Shown here: piece after piece, positions 43,219 through 54,700 of the stretch
How positions within the stretch are numbered: position 1 is the stretch's first letter
How the letters are laid out: each line of letters starts with the position of its first letter
Assembly: GCA_020736575.1 (NCBI GenBank)
Contig: JAGPYM010000042.1
Location: 1 to 64,000 of the forward strand
Reading direction: 5' to 3'
Origin: Thelonectria olida
Taxonomy: Eukaryota; Ascomycota; Sordariomycetes; Hypocreales; Nectriaceae
DNA length: 64,000 bases
Translations under genes and position numbers: made by a program
Notes under the pieces: model-generated
The model's input: the letters and a program-made list of their open reading frames with translations, nothing else
Databases searched by the model: none
Told to the model about the DNA's origin: nothing

Positions 43219-45240
43219 GTCCTCGGGGTTTATCGTCTCATAAATAGTCATGGAAGTGCAAATGGGCATCAGGCTTGCACAACCAATACAGCTTTTGCTT
43301 CGCAGAATAGTTACCTCTTGATAGCTAACTCAACTGAATTAGCGTCTCTTTCCGGGGAGAGACCTGGCTGTTCGGTACAAGATCGCGAGATAGCTAGTTT
43401 AAGTGTCAAGTTGCTGGGCTTAATCATATCTCTGTTCCAAGTCACGGTACCAGCTGTCCCTAGTCTTCCGATTTGAGCTGAATGCACGGTGGCTAGAGTT
43501 TTGTTTTCCGTTCGTTCTTTCGCGTTTTTCTGTTCGAGTATTCTTCCTGTTGTGTTGCTATTTCGACCACGACTAGAAGGCAGATTCCCTTTTCATCCAA
43601 GATGGCCGTGATGCTTTTTCCACCGGTACTGGAACTGTGGAGAGATTCAATCAGTTTAATACGGTCATGTTCAGAACCCAAAGCCATCCGGTTACTATTG
43701 AAAATTGGCATCCTGTCAGTAACTTGTGTCTTTCTCTATCTGATCCGACTGAGTAGTTATATTATTTGAATGGTACTACCGTAGCCGTCCTGGACCTTCT
43801 TTCACTTTGATACCAAATATTTCCACAACATCCTGCAGTCGAACGAGTAGCATAAGTAACTTAAGAATTGGAAGTTCTCTGGTTGATTCATTGCTAAGCA
43901 TTGAATCCCTGAGGATCAATGTCGACAACCCATTTCTGTCACCCTCCTAAACCTGACGGCTGCGCTAAAAAAAAAAAAAAAAAAAAAAAGGACATCGTAC
44001 ACTTTAGGCCGGTCTTTGGAGCAAGATTTCTGTTAATCACAGTGGCCCGACATCCTCACGTAGACTTTTCCTGCGTCGTCTGTTATCTCAACTCTATTAG
44101 AGGTTAATTATCGACCGCAAGCAAATCCCCGGCAAGCCGGTGACCGTGGGGGTAGCTTGTGACCACGTCTTGGGTTCCTTCTCCCAGTTGACGCTGTGGT
44201 TCGTTGCATGTCGAGTAACGCCGGGGATCAGGGGGGAGAGCCTTTTGAATAAAACCTCTCATTTCCTCTTTATAATATTGTAATGGCACTTTCCCACTTC
44301 TGATTGTCTATACCATCTTATTGACGGCCAAGGAATTATTGTAAGACCCTCTAACCTTGCTCTGCCCCTTGTCCAGGCATTGAGAAAATGTGACCAACCC
44401 GATCTCAGATTGCGCCACCACTTCGACCCAGGCAGACGCGCCAATAAGACGTACTTAGTTGCGAGGAATGGAACATTGAAGGGTCGCTCATCACCTATAC
44501 TCTATGAAGAAATAACCCATTCATTGGGTCTTCTTGGACCTGTGATAAACATCCCACTGCGACAAGCTACGTCGTCTTCCAATACGTATGTTGATTCGTG
44601 AATGGGGACAAATCGGCAGTGCGGTTGCAGCCACCTGAGCTCCTTTGGTAGGCATAATAGATACTATAAATCAACCCCACGACACTTTGGCCCTAGTTTC
44701 GTGCATGCAATGTAAACTTTGATTTTCCTGGACCAACTTCGGCCTGACCGCGCTTCTGGCAGATATCAGACTCGGACGCATCGACAGATTTGTAATCGTC
44801 CACCAAGGTTTCACTCGTCAATGCGGTGACACTCTGCATAGGTACTGATCCCGGCTGCCTAGCTGAACCACACGATCTTGATGATCCAATTACTCCCCCA
44901 GCCGCATTCCTAACGGGATCTTTCACGTAATGGCTCAGGGTGTTAGCCCATGTGTATCAAGTAATTATTGTCCCTAGCTGTCAGTCATACTTGACTCGCA
45001 CGGGTGCGCACGTTCGCGTGTTACACAACCACGCTCGTCAAGCTGCTGATTTACGTAAGCAGTCCGAGTATTCGATCAGCGTCCACGCTCTTGCGGGAAG
45101 TCGAATACATGTGCCCTTCTTAGGAGCATATATCAGTATATAGTCTCAGACAAGCTCCTCTGTCCTCTTATCCTTTCCGGTACATGACTTACAGAAACAC
45201 CAATACACAAACCAAAGATCAACAACTCAACCTACTTAAC
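43219..45240. other. Intergenic with A23 tract; no gene seen
   Basis: A 23-nt poly-A run sits at 43967-43989. It could be a retroposon tail, but no body was recognised upstream. The rest has only short, featureless ORFs. The right end is the promoter of the NmrA-like gene. Confidence 0.45.
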
Positions 45241-46341
45241 ATGGCCACCCGCGTCATTGCAGTCATCGGCGGTACCGGCGCCCAGGGAATACCCGTTGTG
45301 AGGGATCTGGCAAAGTCTGGCGACTACAACGTTCGGGCTTTGACGCGCAATGCGGACACCGCTCGTTTCAAGGAGATTCAGTCCTACGGCCCACCTGGAA
45401 CCGTAGAGCCTGTCGTCGGCACATTCACATCCGAAGAAGCCCTCAGAGAGCTCTTCCGCGGCACCTGGGGCGCATTCGTTAACATTGACGGCTTCAACTG
45501 CGGCGAGAAGACGGAGATCTATTGGTCGATTCGTGCCTATGAGCTTGCCATCGAAGAAGGAGTCAAGTTTTACGTCTACAGCAACCTCGCCTACGCCTAC
45601 AAGCTGAGTGGCTACAAGCCCGAGTTTCGTGGGGGTCACTACGACGCCAAGGGTAGAATCGGCGACTGGATTCTGTCGCAGAATGCCGACGTGTCCCGGC
45701 TCCATGGCATGCAGGCTGCTCTGTTCTCGACCGGTCCGTATATGGAGATGGCCATCCATGCTTATACGCCTATGCCACCAGTGGTCGAAGACGGCGTGGT
45801 CACTTGGCGGGTGCCTCTAGGAGATGGAGCTGTGCCTGAGGTCGCGCTTGATGATTGCGGATATTATGTCAAGTGGTTGTTTGACCATCCCGAGCGCGCA
45901 AACGGGATGAATCTTGACGTGGCCATCGAACACGCAACCTACACCGAGCTGGCAGAGGCTTTTCAGAAGGTCACAGGCAAGCCAGCAAGATACGTTGACA
46001 CGAGCTTCGACGACTACTTTGCCACAGTCCCCATTGCCGAGCTCCCTACGGCTTACAACGCGGATGCAAAGGATCCGGCAACCATGAAGTACCGAGACAA
46101 CTTCACGGGATGGTGGAACTTGTGGCGCCATTCGGCCGGCAACAAGGGCCTGATCAAGAAGGATTACAAGCTGCTCGATGAGATCCACCCTGGACGGATC
46201 AAGACTGTCGAGGAATGGTTTAGACGTGAGGACGAGCGGGGAAGGGAGTTGGGGCTTGGTAGCCTGTGGGAGAGAGTGCAGCCCGAGAACATTGGCGTTG
46301 TGCTCAAGTTGCACGAGGATAGACGACAGGGCGCTCTCTAA
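45241..46341 (+). CDS. NmrA-like NAD(P)-binding protein
   Basis: A single exon of 366 aa from the ATG of MATRVIAVIGGTGAQG; 19 further in-frame codons upstream are Thr/Asn/Gln-rich leader. The N-terminal Rossmann motif is GGTGAQG, followed by VRALTRNADTARFKEI, where Arg residues suggest NADP preference. FRGTWGAFVNIDGF and KFYVYSNLAYAYKL match the substrate-side region of NmrA/isoflavone-reductase-like atypical short-chain dehydrogenases. The Tyr-x3-Lys catalytic pair of classical dehydrogenases is not evident, consistent with redox-sensor or reductase roles in this family. Length is normal. The neighbouring bZIP regulator and dehydrogenase are not obviously linked. Function beyond dinucleotide binding is unknown. 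Confidence 0.9.
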   Translation: MATRVIAVIGGTGAQGIPVVRDLAKSGDYNVRALTRNADTARFKEIQSYGPPGTVEPVVGTFTSEEALRELFRGTWGAFVNIDGFNCGEKTEIYWSIRAYELAIEEGVKFYVYSNLAYAYKLSGYKPEFRGGHYDAKGRIGDWILSQNADVSRLHGMQAALFSTGPYMEMAIHAYTPMPPVVEDGVVTWRVPLGDGAVPEVALDDCGYYVKWLFDHPERANGMNLDVAIEHATYTELAEAFQKVTGKPARYVDTSFDDYFATVPIAELPTAYNADAKDPATMKYRDNFTGWWNLWRHSAGNKGLIKKDYKLLDEIHPGRIKTVEEWFRREDERGRELGLGSLWERVQPENIGVVLKLHEDRRQGAL

Positions 46342-47577
46342 CTCTGCAGTTCTTTGGAGGGTCTTTGGACTCTCAACCCGATCATTTCTTTCTGTGTGTT
46401 GTTTTTGAAAGATAAAAGATAAATACAAAGTGCTTTGTCAGGAGCATGTTGACCTGTCGTAGCCCTACATCCCTCGTGTCTCAAGTCTTCAACAATAGAA
46501 AGGAACCCAATGGGGATCGTGCATCACATGGAATACAGATCTCTATCAGTTATATGTCTGGGTCATTTCGAAACGACTATATTGTGTTGTCGGGTTTTGC
46601 TCTGGGACTGTCCCATTAATCATCCAACACAAATAAAACCTCAATCACGCAAATTGAACATATATCTAGATTAATAGTAGCTTAGACAACTAAAGAGACC
46701 ATCGAATGGGACCATATATGCTGGTAAACTTCTTTACCTCATCCAAAGCCCTGGTTGCTCCATGCCTGTAAAGTGGCCGCTCTGTCAGTGTCCAGAGCCC
46801 TGGCCCTTGGGAATGAAGAGGATATAAGCCTTTTTTTTGCTGGCTAACCGCATCTACGAAATTGATATGAAAGCTTTCGCTGGCGTTGTCCTGGGCGTTT
46901 ATAATAAAGTTTGGGACTGAATTGATATACATCTCCCGTTCACCCGTTGTCTCCTGAGCGAGTAACGTCAGCTCCCAACTATAGAGTAGATGCAGCTCGA
47001 CTAGTCCTCTGGGAACACCCGACACTTAACAGCAAACTGTCTAGTCATACTGTTTCCCCTAATATCCTTTGCCGCTGGATAAATAGTCGTGTAAGCGTAA
47101 ACTTAGTCCAACAATAGCAAGCTCAGGGATAGAGATAACTTAAAGTGTGACTGACTTTATCATGCACAATACAGGGATGCGAAAAGAGTTACTCGATCGG
47201 CCCATGACGAAGGTCAACGTGTTTTTACGTAACAAGTCCCGCCGGCGGCACTTAGTCAACTATTTTCCCCCGTTCCAGCGACAGTCAGACCAGGTCTCGC
47301 CTAAGGAAGTTGCGCAAGGTGGTGCCTTCAGTGTGTTGGGTAGATACAGGGTAGTATGTCGGAATCCAGGAGCGAGTTTCCAAACGGAGCTCAGCATCCG
47401 AGCAACGACCGGCAGAAGCTCTCATGTTTGCACAGTAGCTATTGGAGGATACCTACAACTTGTAATTATCTCAAATAATACACCGTAAACGCGAAGAATG
47501 CCAGACACGGCATTACGGCAAACATTCACCGTATACGTGTCCAAAATGTCAATGTGTATGGGCTCAAGGCTACAGCT
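46342..47577. other. Intergenic, no gene supported
   Basis: An ORF on each strand (46690-47025 minus, 47147-47488 plus) exceeds 100 codons but neither resembles a known protein or shows a clean start context. They could be small exons of an unrecognised gene. Confidence 0.4.
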
Positions 47578-48943
47578 TCACCCTCCACGGGCCAAAATTA
47601 TGGATGCTTCTACGGCCCTCGCAATCCCATGGCGTGGGTACACCGGCCCCTTGTCCAGGCATTTGGCCACGTAAGCCAGATTGGTTGCGAGAAGAAATGT
47701 GTCGAGTCGGACTGTCAAAGTTGCTGGGGCCGCCGACTCGAGAGTATGTGCCATTGGTAGGGCACCCGGGTGGGAATCAGAGTTTGCTCTGTCCCATTCC
47801 GAGGATCCGGATGTTCTAATGCTAAGTTCAATCGTGTCTGGGCCAAGAACCTTGGCCCCAAGCTTTTGAAGCTGCTCCTGGACGCCGAGCGCCGTGAGAA
47901 ACTCGGGCTGCCCAGCTTGATTGCTAGCATGATCAGGGGGCGAGTCCGTGTCGGAGGAGTCATACTGGGCATGTGCGAGGGACGGCAGAAAGTATTGAAA
48001 GTAGCTCTTGACGCCTCGGGCAGAACCAGAATTCCAGTTTATCCCCGTCGCTTGGTACATGTCATTCCTCCCCGGGCCGAGCAGCCACTGCATGTAGGCT
48101 ACCAGCTGTGGGCGTGTGAGAAGGCGCAGCGTGGAACCAAAAGCTCGCTCCATCTCTTCGGCTGGTACGTATATCTCGCCGTTGAGAAACAGGCATGCCT
48201 GAGAAAGCGTTGTCTCGACCAAACGGACAGGGAAAGAGTCGGTGTCCAACCCATTGGGGTGCGTTTGGGGCCAGGCTTGTTTAACGAGAGGCTCAAGGAC
48301 GTTTAAGCTGCTCCCCATCGCGATATTATTCAAGTCGTCTGTATCTATGCGTAAGGTAGGAAATGAGTCGGTCTCGGCGTCCACAACTAACGAGGGGTGT
48401 TGGCACGGCGATGGTTGGGACAAGGTAGAGTCCGCAGCCTTCCGTTCCGGGGGATTCTTATTTCCGCGATGCATCTCTTTGTTTTGTTCATCGTCTCGTC
48501 TCTTGTCTCCATCGTCTACTGATTCTCGAACCGTGTCGGTCTCGCTCGTGTTTGATACAGACGTCGCTAACGTTAGGGCCCGCGTCGTGGAGCGTTGCAG
48601 CAGAGCCATCAAGCTTGGCTGCCTCGCAATATCTTTCGTACTGAGCATTTCGTCGCACAAGCCAACGATGACGTTGCTCAATTCTTCAATCGTCTTCTCG
48701 AGATGCTGTATTCGACGCCGTTGCGCCTCCTCGGCAGCCTGTCGACGCCGGCGAAAGTCATGCTGGGCTTGACGGTTTCGCTCTCGACGCGCCTAGAAAC
48801 AGTGAGCACGTAGTCGGGAGGCCTCGAGATGTTGTGATCAACGCGGTATATGCAGAAGGGGTCGGGTAAAGGCGTGTCGGGATGTCGAAAGCATAGCGGC
48901 GTACCTTCAGAGATTCACCCCGCTTCTTGGTTGCTGGCTGCAT
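47578..48943 (-). CDS. bZIP transcription factor
   Basis: Two exons (48905-48943, 47578-48792) with a 112-nt phase-0 intron give 417 aa. The first exon is only 13 codons (MQPATKKRGESLK), and the intron splits the basic region from it. The second exon opens with ARRERNRQAQHDFRRRRQAA, matching the bZIP consensus N-x7-R (Asn-Arg-Gln-Ala-Gln ... Phe-Arg). It continues into a zipper with heptad-spaced hydrophobics (IQHLEKTIEELSNVIVGL). A disordered Ser/Thr/Asp region follows. The C-terminal part (AFGSTLRLLTRPQLVAYMQW) resembles the helical tail of fungal AP-1-like or DUF3425-type bZIP proteins. Nuclear regulator; targets unknown. Confidence 0.85.
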
Positions 48944-49371
48944 CTTGTGACTTGTGTTGTGAGTTCCCAGAAGCGGAAAACCGTTCAGAATCAGAGCAGC
49001 ATCCGTCTGAAGGAAGATTGCTGAGCCCAAGGTAAGTTTGACCATCTCTTGTAACGTGTGACTGGGATTGTTTTTCCCATCATTTCAAAGTGGGCCGTCG
49101 GGCTGATTATTTCATAGCTTTAGAACAACAGCCGGGCTGTTCACTAATCAATTGATTCTTAGGAACGTGACGTAAGGACTCCGACGGAGCAAGGCTGGAT
49201 CAAGCCATGGAAACTGGGTGTGTTTGTATGTGCCAAACAAAGGTGATTGCATTCGTGTAGTCGAGACCAACTCAATAAATAGAAGCAAGTTGAGACCGAT
49301 TGCAAGTCAAGTCCAAATTCCAGCTCTGCAATTGTGGTCACCAGACTCTCGCCTTAACCCCTACCTTCAGC
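48944..49371. promoter_or_regulatory. Divergent promoter of bZIP and dehydrogenase genes
   Basis: A gene-free interval between two divergent starts. A CT-rich tract and ACCTTCAGC-type leader precede the dehydrogenase ATG. No specific operator was recognised. Confidence 0.45.
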
Positions 49372-50379
49372 ATGGCACCCAAGCGTACCGTCCTCATTAC
49401 CGGGTTCGTCGTTGCTCGCTTTCCGACTTGGCTTTCCAACTAAATTAACCAATGCTCGCTTGTAGCTGCTCAGAAGGAGGAGCTGGCCATGCTCTCGCTC
49501 TCGAGTTCGCGGCTCGAGAGTTTCGAGTCTTTGCCACAGCCCGGTCTATGAAATCCCTGGCTCTGCTTGAGGAACAAGGGATCGAGACGCTGACACTCGA
49601 TGTGACGCGGCAAGAAAGCATCTCTGCCCTCAAGACGGAGATCACCAAGCGGGCTGGAGGGAAGCTGGACATCCTTTTCAATAACGCTGGCTTGAGTGGG
49701 TGCTTCCCCTGGGGCCCTGGCTGTTCGAGCGCTGACAATCCAAGTGTACGAGGCTCCGGCAATTGAAGCCGACCCAAATGAGGTCCGCAACATGTTTAAC
49801 ACTAATGTCTTTGGTCTATTTGATATGATCCAAGCCTTTATGCCCCTTCTACTTGCCTCGGTCTCTGGCTCCGATACACCACCAACTATCATCAATACTG
49901 CATCGATTGTGGCTCGACTTCCCTATCTGTTCACTGCTCAGTACAACGGCTCCAAGGCGGCTGTGTCGTCCTATTCTGACACCTTGCGGATCGAACTAGC
50001 ACCCCTGGGCATCAAAGTTGTCACTCTATTCATGGGGGTGGTGGCAACAAAGCTCACTTCGCCTGACAAGGCGCACTTCTCTCCTGACAGTCTGTATATC
50101 GATGCTGAATCAGGCCTACGGGAAAGATCTCGACTTCACCTGCGAGACGGTATGAACCCTCAAGAGTTCGCGCGACTGGTGGTTCAGGAAGTCACAACCA
50201 AGAGTCCGGCTCTTGGCCAGGGAGAGTACATCTGGCGAGGAGGCAACGCCTATGTCGTGTGGCTCCTTAATGCAATTGGATGGAGGAAGATCTTTGACAG
50301 TACGGTCGAGGGAGCCATTGGCCTAACTAAGGATGTCAAGGGTTCCATCTTTAAGAGAGGTCAAGATATTGTACGCTGA
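49372..50379 (+). CDS. Short-chain dehydrogenase/reductase, Ayr1-like
   Basis: Three exons (49372-49403, 49466-49695, 49745-50379) with introns of 62 and 49 nt give 298 aa. The first exon (MAPKRTVLITG) plus the second build the cofactor motif TGCSEGGAGHALA. NNAGL is the structural motif of classical short-chain dehydrogenases. Catalytic residues follow as Ser in NTASIVARLP and YNGSK (Tyr-x3-Lys). The second intron has the minimal length and joins NNAGL to MYEAPAIEADPNEVR. The overall sequence resembles fungal 1-acyldihydroxyacetone-phosphate reductase-like enzymes of lipid droplets and ER, with a hydrophobic C-terminal stretch (GGNAYVVWLLNAIGWRK) that could anchor it. The specific substrate is uncertain. 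Confidence 0.87.
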
Positions 50380-50518
50380 GTGATTTAGAGAGCAGTGCCG
50401 GCAGTATATAGTATCGGATAGTGTGTGTGTGGAATGCGGCCTAGGCTCTATATAAAGTCAAGTTGCTATATTGCGTTTTGTTATATATAATAAAAGTATT
50501 CTTATAATATAAAGGTCT

Positions 50519-50889
50519 CTATACGATTGGCGATTTTGAATATTGTGTAAATACTTGGTATATTTTGCTGCTTAGCTGTGTTGTAAAACGGTAAGGCAAC
50601 TCGTCGAGTTTCATGGTTGACACGGCTCCGAAATGCCGATGCATGCCAGCATTAGCGATGACAACATCCAAATGGCCCACGATGGCGGGAAGGATAGCGA
50701 TGCCGGTTACCGTGCTTGCTGTGTCGAGGCTTTCGATTCTAGTCATAATGAGATGGGTGCCCTTTCCGCAGTCGAGGCCTGACAAGCTCGATGCAGATGC
50801 GGCATTATGAGGGTCTCTTACGGCTGCGATCACAGCGGTGCCATTTCTTGCGACAAAGGTTTAGTCAAAGCCAGACCAAGGCCTTGACT
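50519..50889 (-). pseudogene. Truncated dehydrogenase relic
   Basis: An N-terminal short-chain dehydrogenase fragment. SQGLGLALTK, a cofactor-loop remnant, is followed after a one-base frame change by VARNGTAVIAAVRDPHNAAS and later LDVVIANAGMH. Beyond MKLDEL the match stops in AT-rich sequence, so the catalytic Tyr-Lys half is missing. It resembles ketoreductase-type members rather than the adjacent Ayr1-like gene, so it is probably not a local duplicate. Confidence 0.55.
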
Positions 50890-51787
50890 CTACATATTGG
50901 TTCCATGCTTGTCTAATGAATTGAGTAGTGTTGTCCTGAAATTGACCTCTGTTGGCGTTGGTGATGAAATATATTGTCTTCTTGCTTCATTAAATCGACA
51001 TGGTGGTGGTCTTGCTGTCCCTTATTACTCTATATGAAGGGATTTGGGCGACTTTAGATGGAGAGTGATGGTTTGGCCACCGCTTTTATAAAGATTGAGC
51101 TGACCTATATGTCGTTCAGTCTTAACAAATCTTCATACTTCGCCTGACGCCACGGTGCGCCCTCAAGATGTTATAAGAAGCTGCCGAGGACCCCATCTTT
51201 ATTTTACACTGAAGCTTGCATATTGATAAGTGGTTAGATATGGAGGTCTGCAGTGACATATTAACTACTGTAGTCTGTGGGCTGTTGTGTTAAAGCGAGA
51301 TGCCGAGAATGGGGTGGATAGAGAATGGGTGAGATGATTCGGCTCGATGAAACGTACGTTTGACAGCTCGGCTAGCTGGCTATTTAGGGCTGCCTGACCA
51401 ATGTCTAGTGTGCGATGTAAGGAATGAGAGCTGTCATCACTGGAAAAGAGGAGGGATGTTAATATTGTCTTCTGGAGACAACTCCTGCACCTCCACTTAG
51501 AAGCCTCTTTAGCGAGAATGTAGGTCATGGCTCAAAACTATCACATACTTTCTCGCCATAGAAACTCGTCTGCAAGGAGAGACAAGGAACGAAAGGGGAA
51601 AAGGAGGCTAATGGAATTCCTTATTGCATCTCTGTACTTGTCCTAGCTCAAGACCATGGAAATAACCTCTGTGATAGCTCGTCATACTCCTAAAGTGACA
51701 GGACTAGTCTTGTTACGGGTATGAAGATGTTTCATTAGGCCGGCAACTTGCCGTAACACAGTAGAAAGTAGTACAGCCTTTCTTTGA
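50890..51787. other. Intergenic, no gene supported
   Basis: One minus-strand ORF (51265-51528) lacks recognisable features. The right end is the 3' flank of the chitinase gene. Confidence 0.4.
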
Positions 51788-54700
51788 TCATCGGCAGCCT
51801 CCATCTGACCCCTTGTACTTATACTCCGGGCAGCGGTAGGGATTCGTACCTTGGGAAAGTATGTTAGAAGCAACAAAGTAAATGGGCCAGTAGGACTTAC
51901 TGAAATTGCACTCATCCCTGTTATATGTATTCTCCAGACGAACGGTCTTGTTTTTAGTTCCAGGGAAAGAGATAACCACATCGGTGTATTCGCCAGGGTC
52001 ATCCGAGACAATGACCTTCATTGAGAAGCCGTCATTGCACTTGACTTCCTGCTCCCTACAGTCAAGACACTCAGGCTTGTCCTCGCAAACCTTCTTGCCG
52101 TTGTATTCGAGCCAGATGTCCCAAGCGGTTGAGCCGCCCGTCCCCATGAGTCTCAAGGGGCCGCCGCCAGTGGTGGTCTTGGATCTCACATACATGTTGA
52201 TACAATAATTGTCAGGAGGGTCTTCCTCCTTGGTTGTCTCTGGTGGCTTCTCAGTGGTGGTTGTCGTCGAATCAGGTGCCTTTGTGGTTGAAGGTTTGTC
52301 ACCGCCCTTGTTGGGATCCTTGGGGTCGCGGAAATCGGGCGGAGGTCCTTTGGGGTTGGAAGTGCAGTAGTAACCCGTACACAGTCTTCCTCCGCAGCCG
52401 CCTTGGGCTGCACACTTGGGTGAGTCTGATCCTTGGTCCCAGTCGATCTTCTTGGAGAGCGCACTGTCATCGCCTGGCAATATGGGACAGCTGCCACCGC
52501 TTCCGTCCTGCCGTTTCTTTGCAGAGCCACCAGACTTGCAGGGGTAGACAGGCTCGCCAGGGTTTTCCGGCACTTTGTCGAGGTCAAGATTGATATCTGG
52601 ACACGCTTTGTGCTTATCCCAGTCATCCTTAGTGAGGTAGTCGGTCAAGCATGACTTTGACCCGACCTGACCGTTCCAGATAACAGGCCTTCTGAGTTCA
52701 GGGGCGAGGGATACGCCTTCAATGGCGAACCGGCGATGGAAGAGCTTGATCATCTTCTTAACATTGGCTGGCTTTCGCAGCTGATACTGCCAGGGCGATG
52801 GCAAGCCTCGGAAATATGCCGCCAACGCTGCCACTTGTGGAGCGGCTTGAGGAGGAACAAAACTCCAAGGTTAGCTCACTGCTTCTTGGGGGCCCGGGGG
52901 GGTTTCCAGTTCAAGGAAACTCACCATATGAAGTACCGCCGCCTGTAGTGTAGCCATCCATGTTGAGTGACCAGGCCGGAACCGGTACGTCCTCGCCCGG
53001 CGCATAGGTGGTTAGAAAGTCAGCATACTGGCTAAACGAGGCTTGCTCGGTTTCGTCATCTGTAGCCCCAACCACAATCATAGTGGGAAGGTGTCCGCGA
53101 ATTCTTCCCGGATCTGCAAACAATGCAGGATATCTACTAATCAGTGGGCCGTCCTCATTCTTAGCAGCGTGATTACCAGCCGCGACGACCAATGCAGCCT
53201 GGGCCTCGTCTTGAAGAAGGGTGAGGACCTCCTCTAGTAACGCACAATTCGTCAGCATCGGGTGCCATTTCGCCGCATCTTCCGGGTTCTGATTTCACTT
53301 ACGGAGTTTGGCGAGGAATGCAGGCCTCATGACCTGGGCTAAGTACGAAAAGCTCATGTTGATTGAAGCTCTGCCTTCTCTGCCATTTCGCTTGATGTGG
53401 CGGAGAGCGTCGATGAGGTTCTGCAGGGCTTTCTCTCTGGGATACTGCTCTGAATCGAACCATTTCTTGGCTGGGGGCCTTGTTGTGACGAGCACCAACT
53501 TGCATCTCTCGCACTCGCCAAGCTTCTCGCCCACGATCATGGCACAGACTCTAGATCCGTGGTCAAGGTCGGGTGAATCTACTGCCCCCTCTTCGGGACC
53601 AAACGCGACCGACGGTGCCAAGTACTCAATGTTCCCCTGTCTGTTCTTGAATTCCTATTCTCATTGTCTTAGCTCACGGTGAAAACTAAAAAACGTATGT
53701 CAAAGGAGGAAGAGCTCAAGGCAACGTACAACATGGTCTTTCCAGAGTCCAGCTTCGGCAACGACGTACACAAACTGCTCCTGTGTTGGATCGTTGTCCC
53801 AGTGGAACTTGTATGGCGCATTCTGATTTGAAGCATCGTAGGAGCCGCTGTCGGCGGCTTTCCACTTTTTACGGTATGGCAACGAGACTTGGGACCCTGG
53901 CCAGAACTTCGTTGCTCTCGTCTTCTGGGCCCTCTTCTCAAGCTGGGGTCTGGGCGCCGAATCTCGATCCGTAAGTGTATCATTGGCGGATTCGAGGCCA
54001 TCGTCTTGCGTTGGGACATTGTTGCGTTTGTAGCCGGTGGCTGAGAAACTGTTGTCCAAGAAGGATTCGTAGACGTCCTTCCCTCCGACTTTGGCATTCC
54101 ACTCTTCATAGTAGTATGCGTCGTCGACATCGGGCTATTTCCCGCGAGTTAGTTTCTGATTCTCATTGCTTGAGTATAAGGTGGCACGTACAGATTTCAA
54201 GAGAGTAGCCAGGGTATCTTTATCAAGCATGGGGATCCAGTAAAACGCGGTGTAGTTGAACTCGGGCGCGCCGATCTCGACATATTTGCCTTTATACTTG
54301 TCCAAGAGTACAGGTACTTGGCCGACATTGTGGGAGTCGCGCGGGTACACAATGGCGGGAGCAGCGCAATCGGATGCGGCGAGGTTCGCAGAATCCGGAT
54401 TCTCGTCGACATCGCGCCTCGAATCTCGTGTGGGCAGAGCACATTCCTCCGATGTCACGGTCGTCTCGGATTCCCAGTCTGTCAATGAACAACCGTAGAT
54501 GGTCTCACAATCAGACGCCGTAGAGGCGATGGTCGATGTGACCGGGCCTACAACAGTCTGGGATAGATACGTCGTCGTTGAACAGAGGGATGCCGACTCT
54601 GTCTCACAGCTGGGTTCTTTATCATATGTCATCTTGTTGTCGCGGCCGATCCTGTAATGGTTTGGTTGTCTTGTGTAAGCGGCGTGTTTCACTTCCTCAA

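Noticed and set aside
43967..43989. A23 as tail of a retroposed gene
   Set aside because: No coding or element body was recognised upstream and no target duplication was seen.
51788..54692. Separate subtilase gene downstream of the chitinase
   Set aside because: No start codon with signal peptide precedes the S8 region, and every intron from the GH18 exons onward closes in frame, so one gene is simpler.
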